A stretch of 64,000 nt of DNA from Flavobacterium sp. (GCA_014379405.1 JACMLU010000018.1:362916-426915), one strand, 5' to 3'. Positions 43,142 through 51,389 are shown, counted from the first letter of the stretch. The notes: generated from the letters alone by a model not told the origin. Program-made: numbers and translations.

Positions 43142-43492
43142 ATGAACAAAATATATTATCTCGCTTCCTGCGACACCTGTCGAAAAATCATCAAATCCTT
43201 GCCCAAAGATCATAATTTGACCTTTCACGACATCAAACAAGACCCGATTACGGTAGAAGAATTGGAAGAAATGCACCAACTTTCCGGAAGTTACGAAGCT
43301 CTTTTCAGCAAAAAAGCACAGCTCTATAAATCGATGGATTTAAAGAATAAATCCTTAACCGAAACTGATTTCAAAAAATACATTCTGGAACATTATACCT
43401 TTTTGAGTCGTCCCGTTTTTATTATTAACGACAAAATTTACATTGGCAACACGCAGCAAAATATGCTTCAAGTAATGAAAGCGCTGACCTAA
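43142..43492 (+). CDS. ArsC/Spx-like thioredoxin-fold protein
   Basis: A 116-residue protein of the ArsC/Spx family. The N-terminal CDTCRK (C-x2-C, Cys10 and Cys13) matches Spx/YffB-type proteins more than true arsenate reductases; a Arg near SRPVFIINDKIYIG (about residue 95) fits the family. I use the ATG at 43142; an upstream TTG at 43115 would add nine residues. Its stop overlaps the next ATG by one base, so it is coupled to the EamA transporter. No arsenic genes lie nearby. Confidence 0.85.
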   Translation: MNKIYYLASCDTCRKIIKSLPKDHNLTFHDIKQDPITVEELEEMHQLSGSYEALFSKKAQLYKSMDLKNKSLTETDFKKYILEHYTFLSRPVFIINDKIYIGNTQQNMLQVMKALT

Positions 43493-44388
43493 TGTCTAAA
43501 AGAACGCTTGCACTCGTTGCCGCCACGATTGTTTCTATAATATACGGAATGACTTTTACCATTGCCAAAGACGTGATGCCAAATTATGTTCAAGCCTACG
43601 GTTTTATCATAATGCGAGTAGGTGGAACAGCGATTTTATTTTGGTTGGTTTGGTTTTTTACCAGAACGTCCAAGAACATTCCTAACGAAAAAATTGACCC
43701 TGTAGATTATCCTCGAATATTCTGGGCCGCTTTTTTTGGAGTTGCTTTAAATATGCTTGCGTTTTTCAAAGGATTGAGCCTTACATCGCCAATATCGGCA
43801 TCGGTGCTTATGGTTTCAACACCCATAATTGTACTCGTTCTTTCAGCCATTATCCTCAAGGAACGAATGCAGAAACGAATGATTTTTGGAATTATTTTAG
43901 GTTTAATTGGCACCGCTTTTCTTATACTTTACGGAAAATCCGTGGGAAATGCCTCCAATGCTAGTTTGGGTAATTTTCTAGTTTTTATCAATGCCACATC
44001 TTATGGTTTATACTTGGTGATTGTCAAGAAATTGATGGACAAATACAATGCATTTACCTTTGTAAAATGGATATATTCAATTGGTTTTATAATGGTTTTG
44101 CCTTTTGGCTGGAGCCAATTTCAAGTTGTTGATTGGGCTTCGATGCCAATGGATATTTATTGGAAAATAGGATTTGTGGTAGTTTTTTCAACCTTTTTCA
44201 CGTACTTATTGAATTTGCTTTCGATGCGAGAATTAAAACCAACCACTATAGCAGTTTTCGTTTATTTACAACCGTTTTTCGCAACCGTCTTTGCAATTAG
44301 TCTTGGAAAAGACGAATTAACTTTGGTAAAGATCATTTCTGCAATTTTAATATTTACAGGCGTGTATTTAGTAACCCAAAAGAAGTAG
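43492..44388 (+). CDS. EamA/DMT-family membrane transporter
   Basis: A 298-residue protein with ten predicted membrane helices in two EamA repeats (about 5-145 and 155-295), typical of drug/metabolite exporters. Words such as ASVLMVSTPIIVLVLSAIIL near 105 and AVFVYLQPFFATVFAISLG near 255 are characteristic of this group. The substrate is unknown. It is translationally coupled to the ArsC-like gene (TAATG overlap). Confidence 0.9.
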   Translation: MSKRTLALVAATIVSIIYGMTFTIAKDVMPNYVQAYGFIIMRVGGTAILFWLVWFFTRTSKNIPNEKIDPVDYPRIFWAAFFGVALNMLAFFKGLSLTSPISASVLMVSTPIIVLVLSAIILKERMQKRMIFGIILGLIGTAFLILYGKSVGNASNASLGNFLVFINATSYGLYLVIVKKLMDKYNAFTFVKWIYSIGFIMVLPFGWSQFQVVDWASMPMDIYWKIGFVVVFSTFFTYLLNLLSMRELKPTTIAVFVYLQPFFATVFAISLGKDELTLVKIISAILIFTGVYLVTQKK

Positions 44389-44480
44389 GCAGTATTCGGT
44401 TTTTTAGTATTAAGTTCCAAAATTAAGCATACTCGTTGACGCACATAATTTTTGAAAACTAAAGTATATTAACTAATCCA

Positions 44481-44517
44481 AGACTGACCACTAAAAACTG
44501 CCTCCTGAACACTTTTT
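44481..44517. repeat. ACTGnnn heptad array upstream of yicC
   Basis: Units ACTGACC, ACTAAAA, ACTGCCT, CCTGAAC, ACTTTTT follow in strict 7-bp steps and end at the promoter of yicC. The ACTG core is the complement of the CAGT core at 53574 and 61602. Confidence 0.55.
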
Positions 44518-44520
44518 TCT

Positions 44521-44528
44521 TATCTTTG
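44521..44528 (+). promoter_or_regulatory. -7 element of yicC
   Basis: TATCTTTG, 19 bases before the yicC ATG, directly after the heptad array. Confidence 0.55.
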
Positions 44529-44547
44529 AACTCTTTTAGAAAATAAT

Positions 44548-45408
44548 ATGATACAATCAATGACTGGATTTGGTAAAGCAAGTTTGCAATTACCGACCAA
44601 AAAAATAACAGTAGAAGTAAAATCCCTGAACAGTAAAGGTTTGGATTTAAGCGTGCGAATGCCTTCGTCTTACCGCGAAATGGAACTGGGTTTACGCAAC
44701 CAAATCGCCTTGAAATTGGAAAGAGGAAAAGTAGATTTTTCGATCTTTATCGAAAGTACAGCCGAGCAAACTTCCACGAAAGTGAACGTGCCAATCGTAA
44801 AAGCCTACATCAACCAATTGCGCGAAGTGTATCCTGATGCCGACGAAACGGAATTAATGAAAATGGCCATCAGAATGCCGGACACATTAAAAACCGAAAG
44901 GGAAGAAATCGACGAAAATGATTGGTCTGAAATTCAAAAAGTGATTCTGGAAGCCTTGGATTATATTGGAAATTTCAGAAAAGATGAAGGTGCTTCCCTA
45001 GAAAAAGAATTTCAGTTGCGCATTGGCAACATTCGTCAATATATGAACGACGCTTTGGCATTAGATCCAGAACGTGTTCAGGCGATAAAAGACCGTTTAC
45101 AAACCGCAATTGCTGAGTTAAAAGTCAATGTGGACGAAAACCGTTTTGAACAGGAATTAATTTATTATCTTGAAAAATTAGACATCACGGAAGAAAAAGT
45201 ACGTTTAACAAATCATTTGGATTATTTCCTGGAAACCATCAACGGAACGGAAGCCAATGGTAGAAAACTGGGTTTCATCACCCAAGAAATGGGACGTGAA
45301 ATCAACACTATGGGTTCTAAATCTAATCATGCACAAATGCAAAAATTAGTCGTGATGATGAAGGACGAATTGGAAAAAATCAAGGAACAGGTTTTGAATG
45401 TGCTTTAA
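44548..45408 (+). CDS. yicC: YicC-family endoribonuclease
   Basis: A 286-residue YicC/YloC protein. It begins MIQSMTGFGKASLQLPTKKI, the invariant family start, and contains EVKSLNSKGLDLSVRMPSSY near residue 23. The C-terminal DUF1732 part carries QEMGREINTMGSKSNHAQMQ near 250 with conserved Glu and His. Studied members are RNases acting on RNAs such as RyhB. It opens a run of three genes, yicC-gmk-nadD, a conserved order; the gaps between them hold repeat arrays. Confidence 0.95.
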   Translation: MIQSMTGFGKASLQLPTKKITVEVKSLNSKGLDLSVRMPSSYREMELGLRNQIALKLERGKVDFSIFIESTAEQTSTKVNVPIVKAYINQLREVYPDADETELMKMAIRMPDTLKTEREEIDENDWSEIQKVILEALDYIGNFRKDEGASLEKEFQLRIGNIRQYMNDALALDPERVQAIKDRLQTAIAELKVNVDENRFEQELIYYLEKLDITEEKVRLTNHLDYFLETINGTEANGRKLGFITQEMGREINTMGSKSNHAQMQKLVVMMKDELEKIKEQVLNVL

Positions 45409-45415
45409 AAAAATT

Positions 45416-45457
45416 GATTGCAGATTGTTGATTAACGATTTATGATTTCAGATTTAG
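45416..45457. repeat. GATTnnn heptad array (six exact-length units) before gmk
   Basis: GATTGCA, GATTGTT, GATTAAC, GATTTAT, GATTTCA and GATTTAG follow without a break in 42 bases. The core GATT is fixed and the last three bases vary. The array ends four bases before the gmk ATG. Confidence 0.8.
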
Positions 45458-45461
45458 AAAA

Positions 45462-46034
45462 ATGAAAAAAGGAAAATTAATAGTGTTTTCGGCACCTTCG
45501 GGTTCAGGGAAAACCACCATAGTTAGACATTTATTGAAGCAAGAAGACTTGAATTTAGAGTTTTCTATTTCGGCAGCAACTCGCGAAGCTCGTGGTGAAG
45601 AAGTAAGTGGAAAAGACTATTACTTTATGTCGTTAAAAGATTTCAAAACCCACATCAAAAACGAAGATTTTGTAGAATGGGAAGAAGTGTACAGAGATAA
45701 TTTCTACGGTACTTTAAAAAGTGAAGTAGAACGCATTTGGGCACAAGGGAAAAATGTAATTTTCGACATTGACGTTGCCGGCGGATTACGAATCAAACAT
45801 AAATTCCCCGAAGAAACTTTGGCCGTTTTCGTAAAACCACCCAGCGTTGACGAACTCAAAAGAAGACTCAAAGAACGCTCTACCGAAAGTGAAGAAAAAA
45901 TCAATATGCGCATTGCCAAAGCCCACGTAGAATTGGCGACAGCTCCACAATTTGACGTTATCATCAAAAACTATGATTTGGATATTGCGCTGGAAGAAGC
46001 CCATCAATTGGTAAAGAATTTTGTAAACAAATAA
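45462..46034 (+). CDS. gmk: Guanylate kinase
   Basis: A 190-residue GMP kinase (GMP + ATP to GDP + ADP). The P-loop is FSAPSGSGKTTIVRHLL at residue 9-25. The GMP-binding region has ISAATREARGEEVSGKDYYF near 37 and VEWEEVYRDNFYGTL near 70, and the Lid contains RRLKERSTESEEKINMRIAK near 132. Length is normal. The leader is a 42-bp heptad array. Confidence 0.97.
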   Translation: MKKGKLIVFSAPSGSGKTTIVRHLLKQEDLNLEFSISAATREARGEEVSGKDYYFMSLKDFKTHIKNEDFVEWEEVYRDNFYGTLKSEVERIWAQGKNVIFDIDVAGGLRIKHKFPEETLAVFVKPPSVDELKRRLKERSTESEEKINMRIAKAHVELATAPQFDVIIKNYDLDIALEEAHQLVKNFVNK

Positions 46035-46035
46035 A

Positions 46036-46122
46036 TTGAAGAATTGAAAGATTTAATAATTGAAAAATTACGAAAAGTGACTTTAATTTTTAAATCTTTT
46101 AATTTTTAAATCTTTCAATTAA
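46036..46122. repeat. Inverted and tandem A/T repeats between gmk and nadD
   Basis: AATTGAAAGATTTAA (46042-46056) is exactly the reverse complement of TTAAATCTTTCAATT (46106-46120), giving a 15-bp perfect stem around a 49-base loop. Inside the right arm TTTAATTTTTAAATCT occurs twice in tandem. The structure spans nearly the whole gap and ends six bases before the nadD ATG. It is probably a processing or attenuation structure, but function is unproven. Confidence 0.65.
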
Positions 46123-46126
46123 ATTT

Positions 46127-46708
46127 ATGAAAATCGGACTTTATTTCGGAACATTCAATCCCATTCATATTGGGCACTTGATTATTGCCAATCACTTTGC
46201 GGAATATTCGGGCTTGGACCAAATTTGGATGGTCGTGACACCGCATAATCCGTTGAAAAACAAGCAAACTTTACTGGACGATTATCAAAGACTACAATTA
46301 GTTTTTTTGGCTACCGAAGATTATCCAAAAATCAAACCTTCGGATATTGAGTTCAAGTTGTCACAGCCCAATTATACCGTGAATACATTGGCTCATTTGC
46401 AGGAAAAACATCCAAATTATGAGTTTTCGTTGATTATGGGCGAAGACAATCTAAATTCGTTGCACAAATGGAAAAACCACGAGGTCATTTTACAAAATCA
46501 CGAGATTTATGTCTATCCAAGAATTTCATCGGATCTAGAAAATTCGATTTACAAAAACAATCCCAAGGTTCATATTATTGATGCTCCCATTGTGGAAATT
46601 TCATCGACTTTTATTCGAGAAAACATCAAAAGCAAGAAGAATGTTCGTCCGCTTATGCCTGAAAAAGTTTGGGAATATATCGATCATAATAATTTATACA
46701 AGAAGTAA
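46127..46708 (+). CDS. nadD: Nicotinate-nucleotide adenylyltransferase
   Basis: A 193-residue adenylyltransferase of NAD synthesis, joining nicotinate mononucleotide and ATP. The nucleotide-binding GLYFGTFNPIHIGHLIIA near residues 4-21 contains the HxGH-type motif (HIGH), and SSTFIRENIKSKKNVRPLMP near 162 holds the ISSTxIR motif. It converges on the LysR gene, whose stop lies directly next to the nadD stop. Confidence 0.96.
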   Translation: MKIGLYFGTFNPIHIGHLIIANHFAEYSGLDQIWMVVTPHNPLKNKQTLLDDYQRLQLVFLATEDYPKIKPSDIEFKLSQPNYTVNTLAHLQEKHPNYEFSLIMGEDNLNSLHKWKNHEVILQNHEIYVYPRISSDLENSIYKNNPKVHIIDAPIVEISSTFIRENIKSKKNVRPLMPEKVWEYIDHNNLYKK

Positions 46709-47605
46709 TTATTCTAAAAACTTTTTCAACTCCGCTTCGATATTTTCGAAAATTTCGGTTATGCTTTCCTTTTTTCTGGACAACAAAAAAACTTCGGTGC
46801 TTGGCATTTGATTGGAATCCCACAACAATTGTAATTTGTTTTCAGCCAATAAATTCTTCGCATTAATGTTCCAAACTACTGTAACGCCAGTGTTTTTCGA
46901 AAGTAATTCCAGCATTTCGTATTCGGATGGAATAATATAATTAGGAACCATCGACGGCCTTTTTTTATTAAAAACATGCAACCAAAACAATTTGATGTGC
47001 GGAATTCCCGAATCGTGACTGAACCATTTTTGGTTGTTCAGCCAATTTTCGATTGTCGATAAATCATTATTTTTGATGTTTAATTTTAATTCCGAAGCAT
47101 CAATATCATTCGAACCCACGATGATTTGCTTGATTTCGCCCAATTTTTTTTGAATGGTGTCAAAAGTGTCATATTGTTTAGTTACAATGGCAAAATCAAG
47201 TTTTTTGGAATCTACCAATTCGAAAAGTTGGTCATTTTCATAGAAGGAAAAATCGATGAATTCATACATCGAAAGCAATACACTTCCCAAACTACTCATC
47301 AAATGTTTAGAAATTCCCACCGAAATTAACCTATTGGCATTGAAGGCTTTGGCACGAAAACCATTTTCTACATTTTCCAGACGATCCAAGGCTTCAATGA
47401 TTAAATTATTAAGTAGCTTAGCGTACTCAGTTGGCTCCACTCCTTTGGATTTTCTATTGAAAAGTTTATAGCCGACGTGCGCTTCCAACATCGCTATTTG
47501 TTGACTTACTGCCGGTTGACTGATAAATAATTCTTTGGCAGCCATAGAAAAGTTCCCGTTTTTGTATACCGATTTAAAGGTTCTATACCATTCCAGATTG
47601 ACCAT
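46709..47605 (-). CDS. LysR-family transcriptional regulator
   Basis: A 298-residue LysR regulator. The HTH lies at about residues 18-37 (NFSMAAKELFISQPAVSQQI) with LEAHVGYKLFNRKSKGVEPT after it; the effector domain runs from about 90. It is divergent from the DJ-1-like and alcohol dehydrogenase genes, with only 86 bp between. A near-perfect 20-bp palindrome touches its start codon, so self-control and control of the neighbours are likely. The effector may be an aldehyde or electrophile, given the neighbours (inference). Confidence 0.92.
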   Translation of the reverse strand: MVNLEWYRTFKSVYKNGNFSMAAKELFISQPAVSQQIAMLEAHVGYKLFNRKSKGVEPTEYAKLLNNLIIEALDRLENVENGFRAKAFNANRLISVGISKHLMSSLGSVLLSMYEFIDFSFYENDQLFELVDSKKLDFAIVTKQYDTFDTIQKKLGEIKQIIVGSNDIDASELKLNIKNNDLSTIENWLNNQKWFSHDSGIPHIKLFWLHVFNKKRPSMVPNYIIPSEYEMLELLSKNTGVTVVWNINAKNLLAENKLQLLWDSNQMPSTEVFLLSRKKESITEIFENIEAELKKFLE

Positions 47606-47625
47606 GTTATAAATATATTTATCAC
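47606..47625. promoter_or_regulatory. Palindromic operator candidate in the LysR divergon
   Basis: GTTATAAATATATTTATCAC is a 20-bp palindrome with one mismatched pair; its 14-bp core ATAAATATATTTAT is perfect. It overlaps the predicted LysR transcription start, since the minus-strand TATGTTTG -7 element lies at 47625-47632. Confidence 0.5.
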
Positions 47626-47666
47626 AAACATAACTTAAATTATTTTTACTGATAGCATATTAGTCC

Positions 47667-47674
47667 TAGATTTG
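47667..47674 (+). promoter_or_regulatory. -7 element of the DJ-1/alcohol dehydrogenase operon
   Basis: TAGATTTG, exact consensus, 17 bases before the ATG at 47692. Confidence 0.5.
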
Positions 47675-47691
47675 TAAAAACAAAATCCATT

Positions 47692-48462
47692 ATGAAGAAA
47701 ATCGCATTGTTTGTCATTATAGCATTAACAGCGAGTTGTATAACTGCAACTGCGCAAAAACAAAATAAAAAAGGCATGAAAAAAGTATTATTCGTTGTAA
47801 CCAGTCACGATAAATTGGGCAACACGGGAGAAAAAACAGGTTTTTGGACAGAAGAATTAGCAGCACCTTATTATGGTTTGGCCGACAAAGGAGTTCAGAT
47901 CGATATTGTCACGCCACTGGGAGGACAGCCTCCAATTGACCCAAAAAGTGCCGATCCATCATCAGCGACGGAAGACACCAAAAGATTTGATGCGGATACG
48001 GTTTTATTGGAAAAACTAAAAAACACCAAAAAATTATCGGAGGTGAATCAAGCCGATTACGATGCCGTTTTTTACCCTGGAGGTCACGGCCCGCTTTGGG
48101 ATTTGGCTGAAGATGCCAATTCAGCAGCCTTAATTGAAGCATTTTACACCCACAACAAACCAGTTGCTTTCGTTTGTCATGCACCTGGAGTCCTCAAAAA
48201 CGTAAAAATTAATGGCGAATATTTAGTTAAAGGAAAAAAAGTTACAGGTTTTGCTAATTCTGAAGAGGCAGCAGTTGGTTTAACCAATATTGTCCCTTTT
48301 TTATTGGAAGACGTTTTACAAAAAAACGGTGCCATTTACAGCAAAACCGAAGATTGGCATCCTTATGCAGTTGAAGATGGATTACTGATTACAGGACAAA
48401 ATCCAGCTTCGTCTAAACTGGTTGCCGAGAAATTATTACAACAATTAAACGCTAAAAAATAA
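47692..48462 (+). CDS. Exported DJ-1/PfpI-family (Hsp31-like) protein
   Basis: A 256-residue class I glutamine-amidotransferase-fold protein. A probable signal peptide (MKKIALFVIIALTASCITAT) suggests a periplasmic place; an alternative internal start is possible. The nucleophile elbow is VAFVCHAPGVLKNV near residue 163 with catalytic Cys, and the acidic partner lies in VFYPGGHGPLWDLAED near 128. Hsp31/glyoxalase III members convert methylglyoxal to lactate or repair glycated groups; which applies is not certain. It is three bases upstream of an alcohol dehydrogenase, consistent with an aldehyde detoxification pair under the LysR regulator. Confidence 0.88.
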   Translation: MKKIALFVIIALTASCITATAQKQNKKGMKKVLFVVTSHDKLGNTGEKTGFWTEELAAPYYGLADKGVQIDIVTPLGGQPPIDPKSADPSSATEDTKRFDADTVLLEKLKNTKKLSEVNQADYDAVFYPGGHGPLWDLAEDANSAALIEAFYTHNKPVAFVCHAPGVLKNVKINGEYLVKGKKVTGFANSEEAAVGLTNIVPFLLEDVLQKNGAIYSKTEDWHPYAVEDGLLITGQNPASSKLVAEKLLQQLNAKK

Positions 48463-48465
48463 ACG

Positions 48466-49629
48466 ATGTTCAATTTCGAATTATACAATCCCACGAATCT
48501 GGTTTTTGGTAAAGGTCAAATAGAAAAATTATCAGTTTTGGTTCCGTTTGGTTCAAAAATCCTACTCGCTTACGGAGGTGGAAGCATCTTCAAGAATGGA
48601 ATTTACGACCAAGTAAAAACCGCATTGTCGGGTTTTGAAATAGTTGAATTTGGCGGCATTGAACCCAATCCCCATTTTGAAACCTTGATGAAAGCCGTTG
48701 CCGTCATCAAGGAACAAAACATCAATTTCATACTCGCTGTTGGTGGCGGAAGCGTCATTGATGGCGTGAAATTTATTTCGGCAGCCGTTCATTACGATGG
48801 AAATGCAATAGATATTCTACAAAAACGCATTTTGTTTAAAGACGTAACTAAGGTAATTCCTTTTGGAACCGTTTTAACATTACCCGCCACAGGTTCCGAA
48901 ATGAATTCGGGTGCAGTGGTGACAATTGCGGCAACACAAGAAAAATTGACCCTTGGCGGAAGTGCTTTGTTTCCAAAATTTTCTATTTGCGACCCAAGTG
49001 TCATTGCTTCTTTGCCCAAAAGACAATTGCAGAATGGCGTTGTTGATGCTTACACCCACGTTTTGGAACAATATTTAACCTATCGGCACGATGGTTATCT
49101 TCAAGATCGAATTGCCGAAAGCATCTTGCAAACCTTGATTCAAGTGGGGCCAAATGTAGTCGAAAATCCAACGGATTATGCTTTGGCTTCCAATTTTATG
49201 TGGAGTTGCACGATGGCTTTAAATGGTTTAATCCAAAAAGGAGTTCCTTCAGATTGGGCAACGCACATGATTGGACACGAATTGACCGCTTTGTACGGAA
49301 TTGATCATGCTAGAACCTTGGCCATCATCGGACCTAACTTGTACCGAGTAATGTTCGAAACCAAAAAAGGAAAATTGGCACAATACGGAAAACGCATTTT
49401 TAATTTAACTGGAAGCGAAGACGAAATTGCTCTTGAAGCCATCAACAAAACAGTTGAATTTTTTCACGTTATGGGAATGCAAACTAAATTGTCCGAATGT
49501 ACAGAAGACTTTGAAAAAACAGCTGATTTTATTGTCAATCGTTTTGAAGAAAGAAACTGGATTGCAATGGGCGAAAAACAGAACATTACTTTGGAGAAAG
49601 TAAAATCAATTGTGGAAATGAGTTATTAG
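48466..49629 (+). CDS. Iron-containing (group III) alcohol dehydrogenase, YqhD-like
   Basis: A 387-residue NAD(P)-dependent alcohol/aldehyde oxidoreductase of the iron group. Cofactor motifs are GGGSIFKNGIYD near residue 38 and AVGGGSVIDGVKFISAAV near 92. LPATGSEMNSGAV near 138 and the metal-binding HMIGHELTALYGIDHARTLA near 265 supply the Asp/His ligands. Length and motif wording match YqhD/butanol dehydrogenase enzymes that reduce toxic aldehydes with NADPH. Paired with the DJ-1-like gene. Confidence 0.93.
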   Translation: MFNFELYNPTNLVFGKGQIEKLSVLVPFGSKILLAYGGGSIFKNGIYDQVKTALSGFEIVEFGGIEPNPHFETLMKAVAVIKEQNINFILAVGGGSVIDGVKFISAAVHYDGNAIDILQKRILFKDVTKVIPFGTVLTLPATGSEMNSGAVVTIAATQEKLTLGGSALFPKFSICDPSVIASLPKRQLQNGVVDAYTHVLEQYLTYRHDGYLQDRIAESILQTLIQVGPNVVENPTDYALASNFMWSCTMALNGLIQKGVPSDWATHMIGHELTALYGIDHARTLAIIGPNLYRVMFETKKGKLAQYGKRIFNLTGSEDEIALEAINKTVEFFHVMGMQTKLSECTEDFEKTADFIVNRFEERNWIAMGEKQNITLEKVKSIVEMSY

Positions 49630-49634
49630 CAAAT

Positions 49635-49735
49635 AAAAAAGGCGTTCCTAAACTCCTTTAAGACCGCCTTTCTCAAAATACTAAAACAAAACTAACTAAT
49701 TCAATCCTACTATTAATTTGTAAAAACCAATTTAA
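49635..49735 (-). other. Terminator hairpin plus conserved-looking tail, possible third small RNA
   Basis: On the minus strand AAAGGCG...CGCCTTTTTTAT forms a terminator with an inner CTTAAA/TTTAGG stem and GGAG loop; the T run is good only in the minus direction, where no gene ends. Just upstream is TTAGTTAGTTTTG, similar to the GGTTAGTTAA loop of the other two candidates. I cannot find a convincing promoter, so it may instead simply end the alcohol dehydrogenase operon. Confidence 0.3.
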
Positions 49736-49850
49736 CAGTAAGTTACAACGATGAAACAATATATATATTGCATCAAAATAATTAATTTTTTAATTTTTTT
49801 TTAATGTTCTTTTTTTGGCTGTTTTAAATTCCATTTTGACCGTTTATTTA

Positions 49851-49882
49851 TTGCTTTATTAGTATATTTTTAAGTACTTTTG
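49851..49882 (+). promoter_or_regulatory. Promoter of gpsA
   Basis: TTG (49851-49853), 21-bp spacer, TACTTTTG (49875-49882); ATG at 49904. Confidence 0.6.
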
Positions 49883-49903
49883 ATTTTAAAAGTAATTAAA
49901 AAA

Positions 49904-50899
49904 ATGACCAAAAATCTAAAATTTGCAGTAATTGGAGGCGGAAGTTGGGCAACAGCGATTGCTAAAATGCTATGTGTAAATCTGAAAGAAATCACTTGGT
50001 ATATGCGAAATGAAGATGCCATTGAACACATAAAAATCCATCATCATAACCCCAATTATCTTAGTTCTGTTGAATTTGACATAAAAAAATTAAAACTCAC
50101 AAGTGACATCAATGAAGCTGTCGCTTATGCCGATTATATTATTTTTGCCATTCCTTCTGCTTTCTTGAATGGCGAACTGGAAAAACTAACTGAAAGTCTG
50201 GAAGGTAAGATCATTTTCTCTGCTATCAAAGGAATCGTTCCTGAAACGAGTTTAATCGTTGGAGAACATTTCAACAGTACCTACAACATTCCTTTCGAAA
50301 ATATTGGGGTAGTTACTGGCCCTTGCCACGCTGAAGAAGTAGCATTGGAACGTTTGTCGTATCTTACTATTGCTTGTGGCGATGCTGCAAAAGCCAAAAT
50401 CGTGGCCAAATGTTTATCCAGCAATTACATCAAAACCAAAATTTCTGACGATATTATTGGTACTGAATATGCCGCAATGCTCAAGAATATTTATGCCATT
50501 GCAGCAGGAATTGCCCACGGATTGGGTTATGGCGACAATTTTCAATCGGTGTTGATGAGCAACGGAATTCGAGAGATGAAAAAATTCATCAAGAAAGTCC
50601 ACAAGATGAAACGAAACATCAATGATTCAGCTTATTTAGGAGATTTATTGGTAACGGGGTATTCTGTATTTTCTAGAAACAGAATGTTCGGAAATATGAT
50701 TGGGAAAGGATATACCGTAAAATCAGCCCAAATGGAAATGAGTATGGTTGCTGAAGGATATTACGCCACCAAAAGTGCTTATAATCTTAACTTAGGTTAT
50801 GGTGCCAGTACACCAATTATAGATGCGGTTTACAGCGTTTTATACGAAGGAAAATCAGCAAAAAAAGTGTTTGAAAAACTGACCGAAAAGCTAGATTAA
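49904..50899 (+). CDS. gpsA: Glycerol-3-phosphate dehydrogenase [NAD(P)+]
   Basis: A 331-residue enzyme making sn-glycerol-3-phosphate for phospholipids. The Rossmann start FAVIGGGSWATAIAKMLC is near residue 6, followed by IFAIPSAFLNGELEKLTE near 85 and ISDDIIGTEYAAMLKNIYAI near 180 with the catalytic Lys. GYGDNFQSVLMSNGIREM near 208 closes the active site. The ATG at 49904 is preferred; a TTG at 49880 falls inside the promoter element. Single gene, ending in a long hairpin shared with the converging gene. Confidence 0.95.
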   Translation: MTKNLKFAVIGGGSWATAIAKMLCVNLKEITWYMRNEDAIEHIKIHHHNPNYLSSVEFDIKKLKLTSDINEAVAYADYIIFAIPSAFLNGELEKLTESLEGKIIFSAIKGIVPETSLIVGEHFNSTYNIPFENIGVVTGPCHAEEVALERLSYLTIACGDAAKAKIVAKCLSSNYIKTKISDDIIGTEYAAMLKNIYAIAAGIAHGLGYGDNFQSVLMSNGIREMKKFIKKVHKMKRNINDSAYLGDLLVTGYSVFSRNRMFGNMIGKGYTVKSAQMEMSMVAEGYYATKSAYNLNLGYGASTPIIDAVYSVLYEGKSAKKVFEKLTEKLD

Positions 50900-50904
50900 G
50901 TTTT

Positions 50905-50971
50905 AGAATAAAGAAAAAAGAGAATAGAATAAGGAAAGTTAATCTTTATTTCCTATTCTCTTTTTTCTTCT
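50905..50971. terminator. Long symmetrical hairpin with heptad character between gpsA and 50980
   Basis: AAGAAAAAAGAGAATAG pairs with CTATTCTCTTTTTTCTT (17 bp) and an inner AATAAGGAAA/TTTATTTCC stem extends it. The left arm reads as heptads AGAATAA, AGAAAAA, AGAGAAT, AGAATAA. It lies between convergent genes and should terminate both. Confidence 0.65.
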
Positions 50972-50979
50972 TTACTATT

Positions 50980-51387
50980 TTACCTCACAATAACTCCATC
51001 AACAAATAAAAGTGGCACTTCCTCGACATAATCTGGAGTGATGGAATTGGCTCTGAAAATGAATTTTCTGTCGTATAATGTGTTACCGATAAAGAAAGTA
51101 ACCATAAACTCGTTGTTGAGTGCCAAAACACTTTTTTCGACCATTTCGACTTTTACGAAAGTAACCGCTGGCACTTCGATAAAAGCGTGACGCAAAAGCG
51201 AGGTTTTTTTCATTTCGCCATCAATAGTTCCAAAAGCTTTCGAAACAATCATTACACTATCAAGATTGAAATCGCTGTCGTTTACTAAATAAATATACCA
51301 AACTTTTTCCATAAAATCATCGCTCCATTCTCGGACTGCGGCTAGGAAAACGTTTTCTACTTCGGGGATGATGATGTCTTTTTTCAT
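50980..51387 (-). CDS. Conserved hypothetical protein next to pheS
   Basis: A 135-residue soluble protein that I do not recognise. It starts MKKDIIIPEVENVFLAAVRE, is acidic and predicted mainly beta, with aromatic-rich strands (KVWYIYLVNDSDFNLDSVMI; FMVTFFIGNTLYDRKFIF) and ends FVDGVIVR. No signal peptide, membrane segment or catalytic motif is visible. Homologues in Bacteroidota are sometimes mislabelled phenylalanyl-tRNA synthetase because of this neighbourhood. It contains a GAAAACGTTTTC palindrome in codons for ENVF. A repeat-rich gap separates it from pheS. Confidence 0.7.
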   Translation of the reverse strand: MKKDIIIPEVENVFLAAVREWSDDFMEKVWYIYLVNDSDFNLDSVMIVSKAFGTIDGEMKKTSLLRHAFIEVPAVTFVKVEMVEKSVLALNNEFMVTFFIGNTLYDRKFIFRANSITPDYVEEVPLLFVDGVIVR

Positions 51388-51389
51388 TT

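Noticed and set aside
43142..43492. Arsenic resistance locus
   Set aside because: The ArsC-like gene has an Spx-type C-x2-C and no arsR, arsB or acr3 nearby; the partner is a generic EamA transporter.
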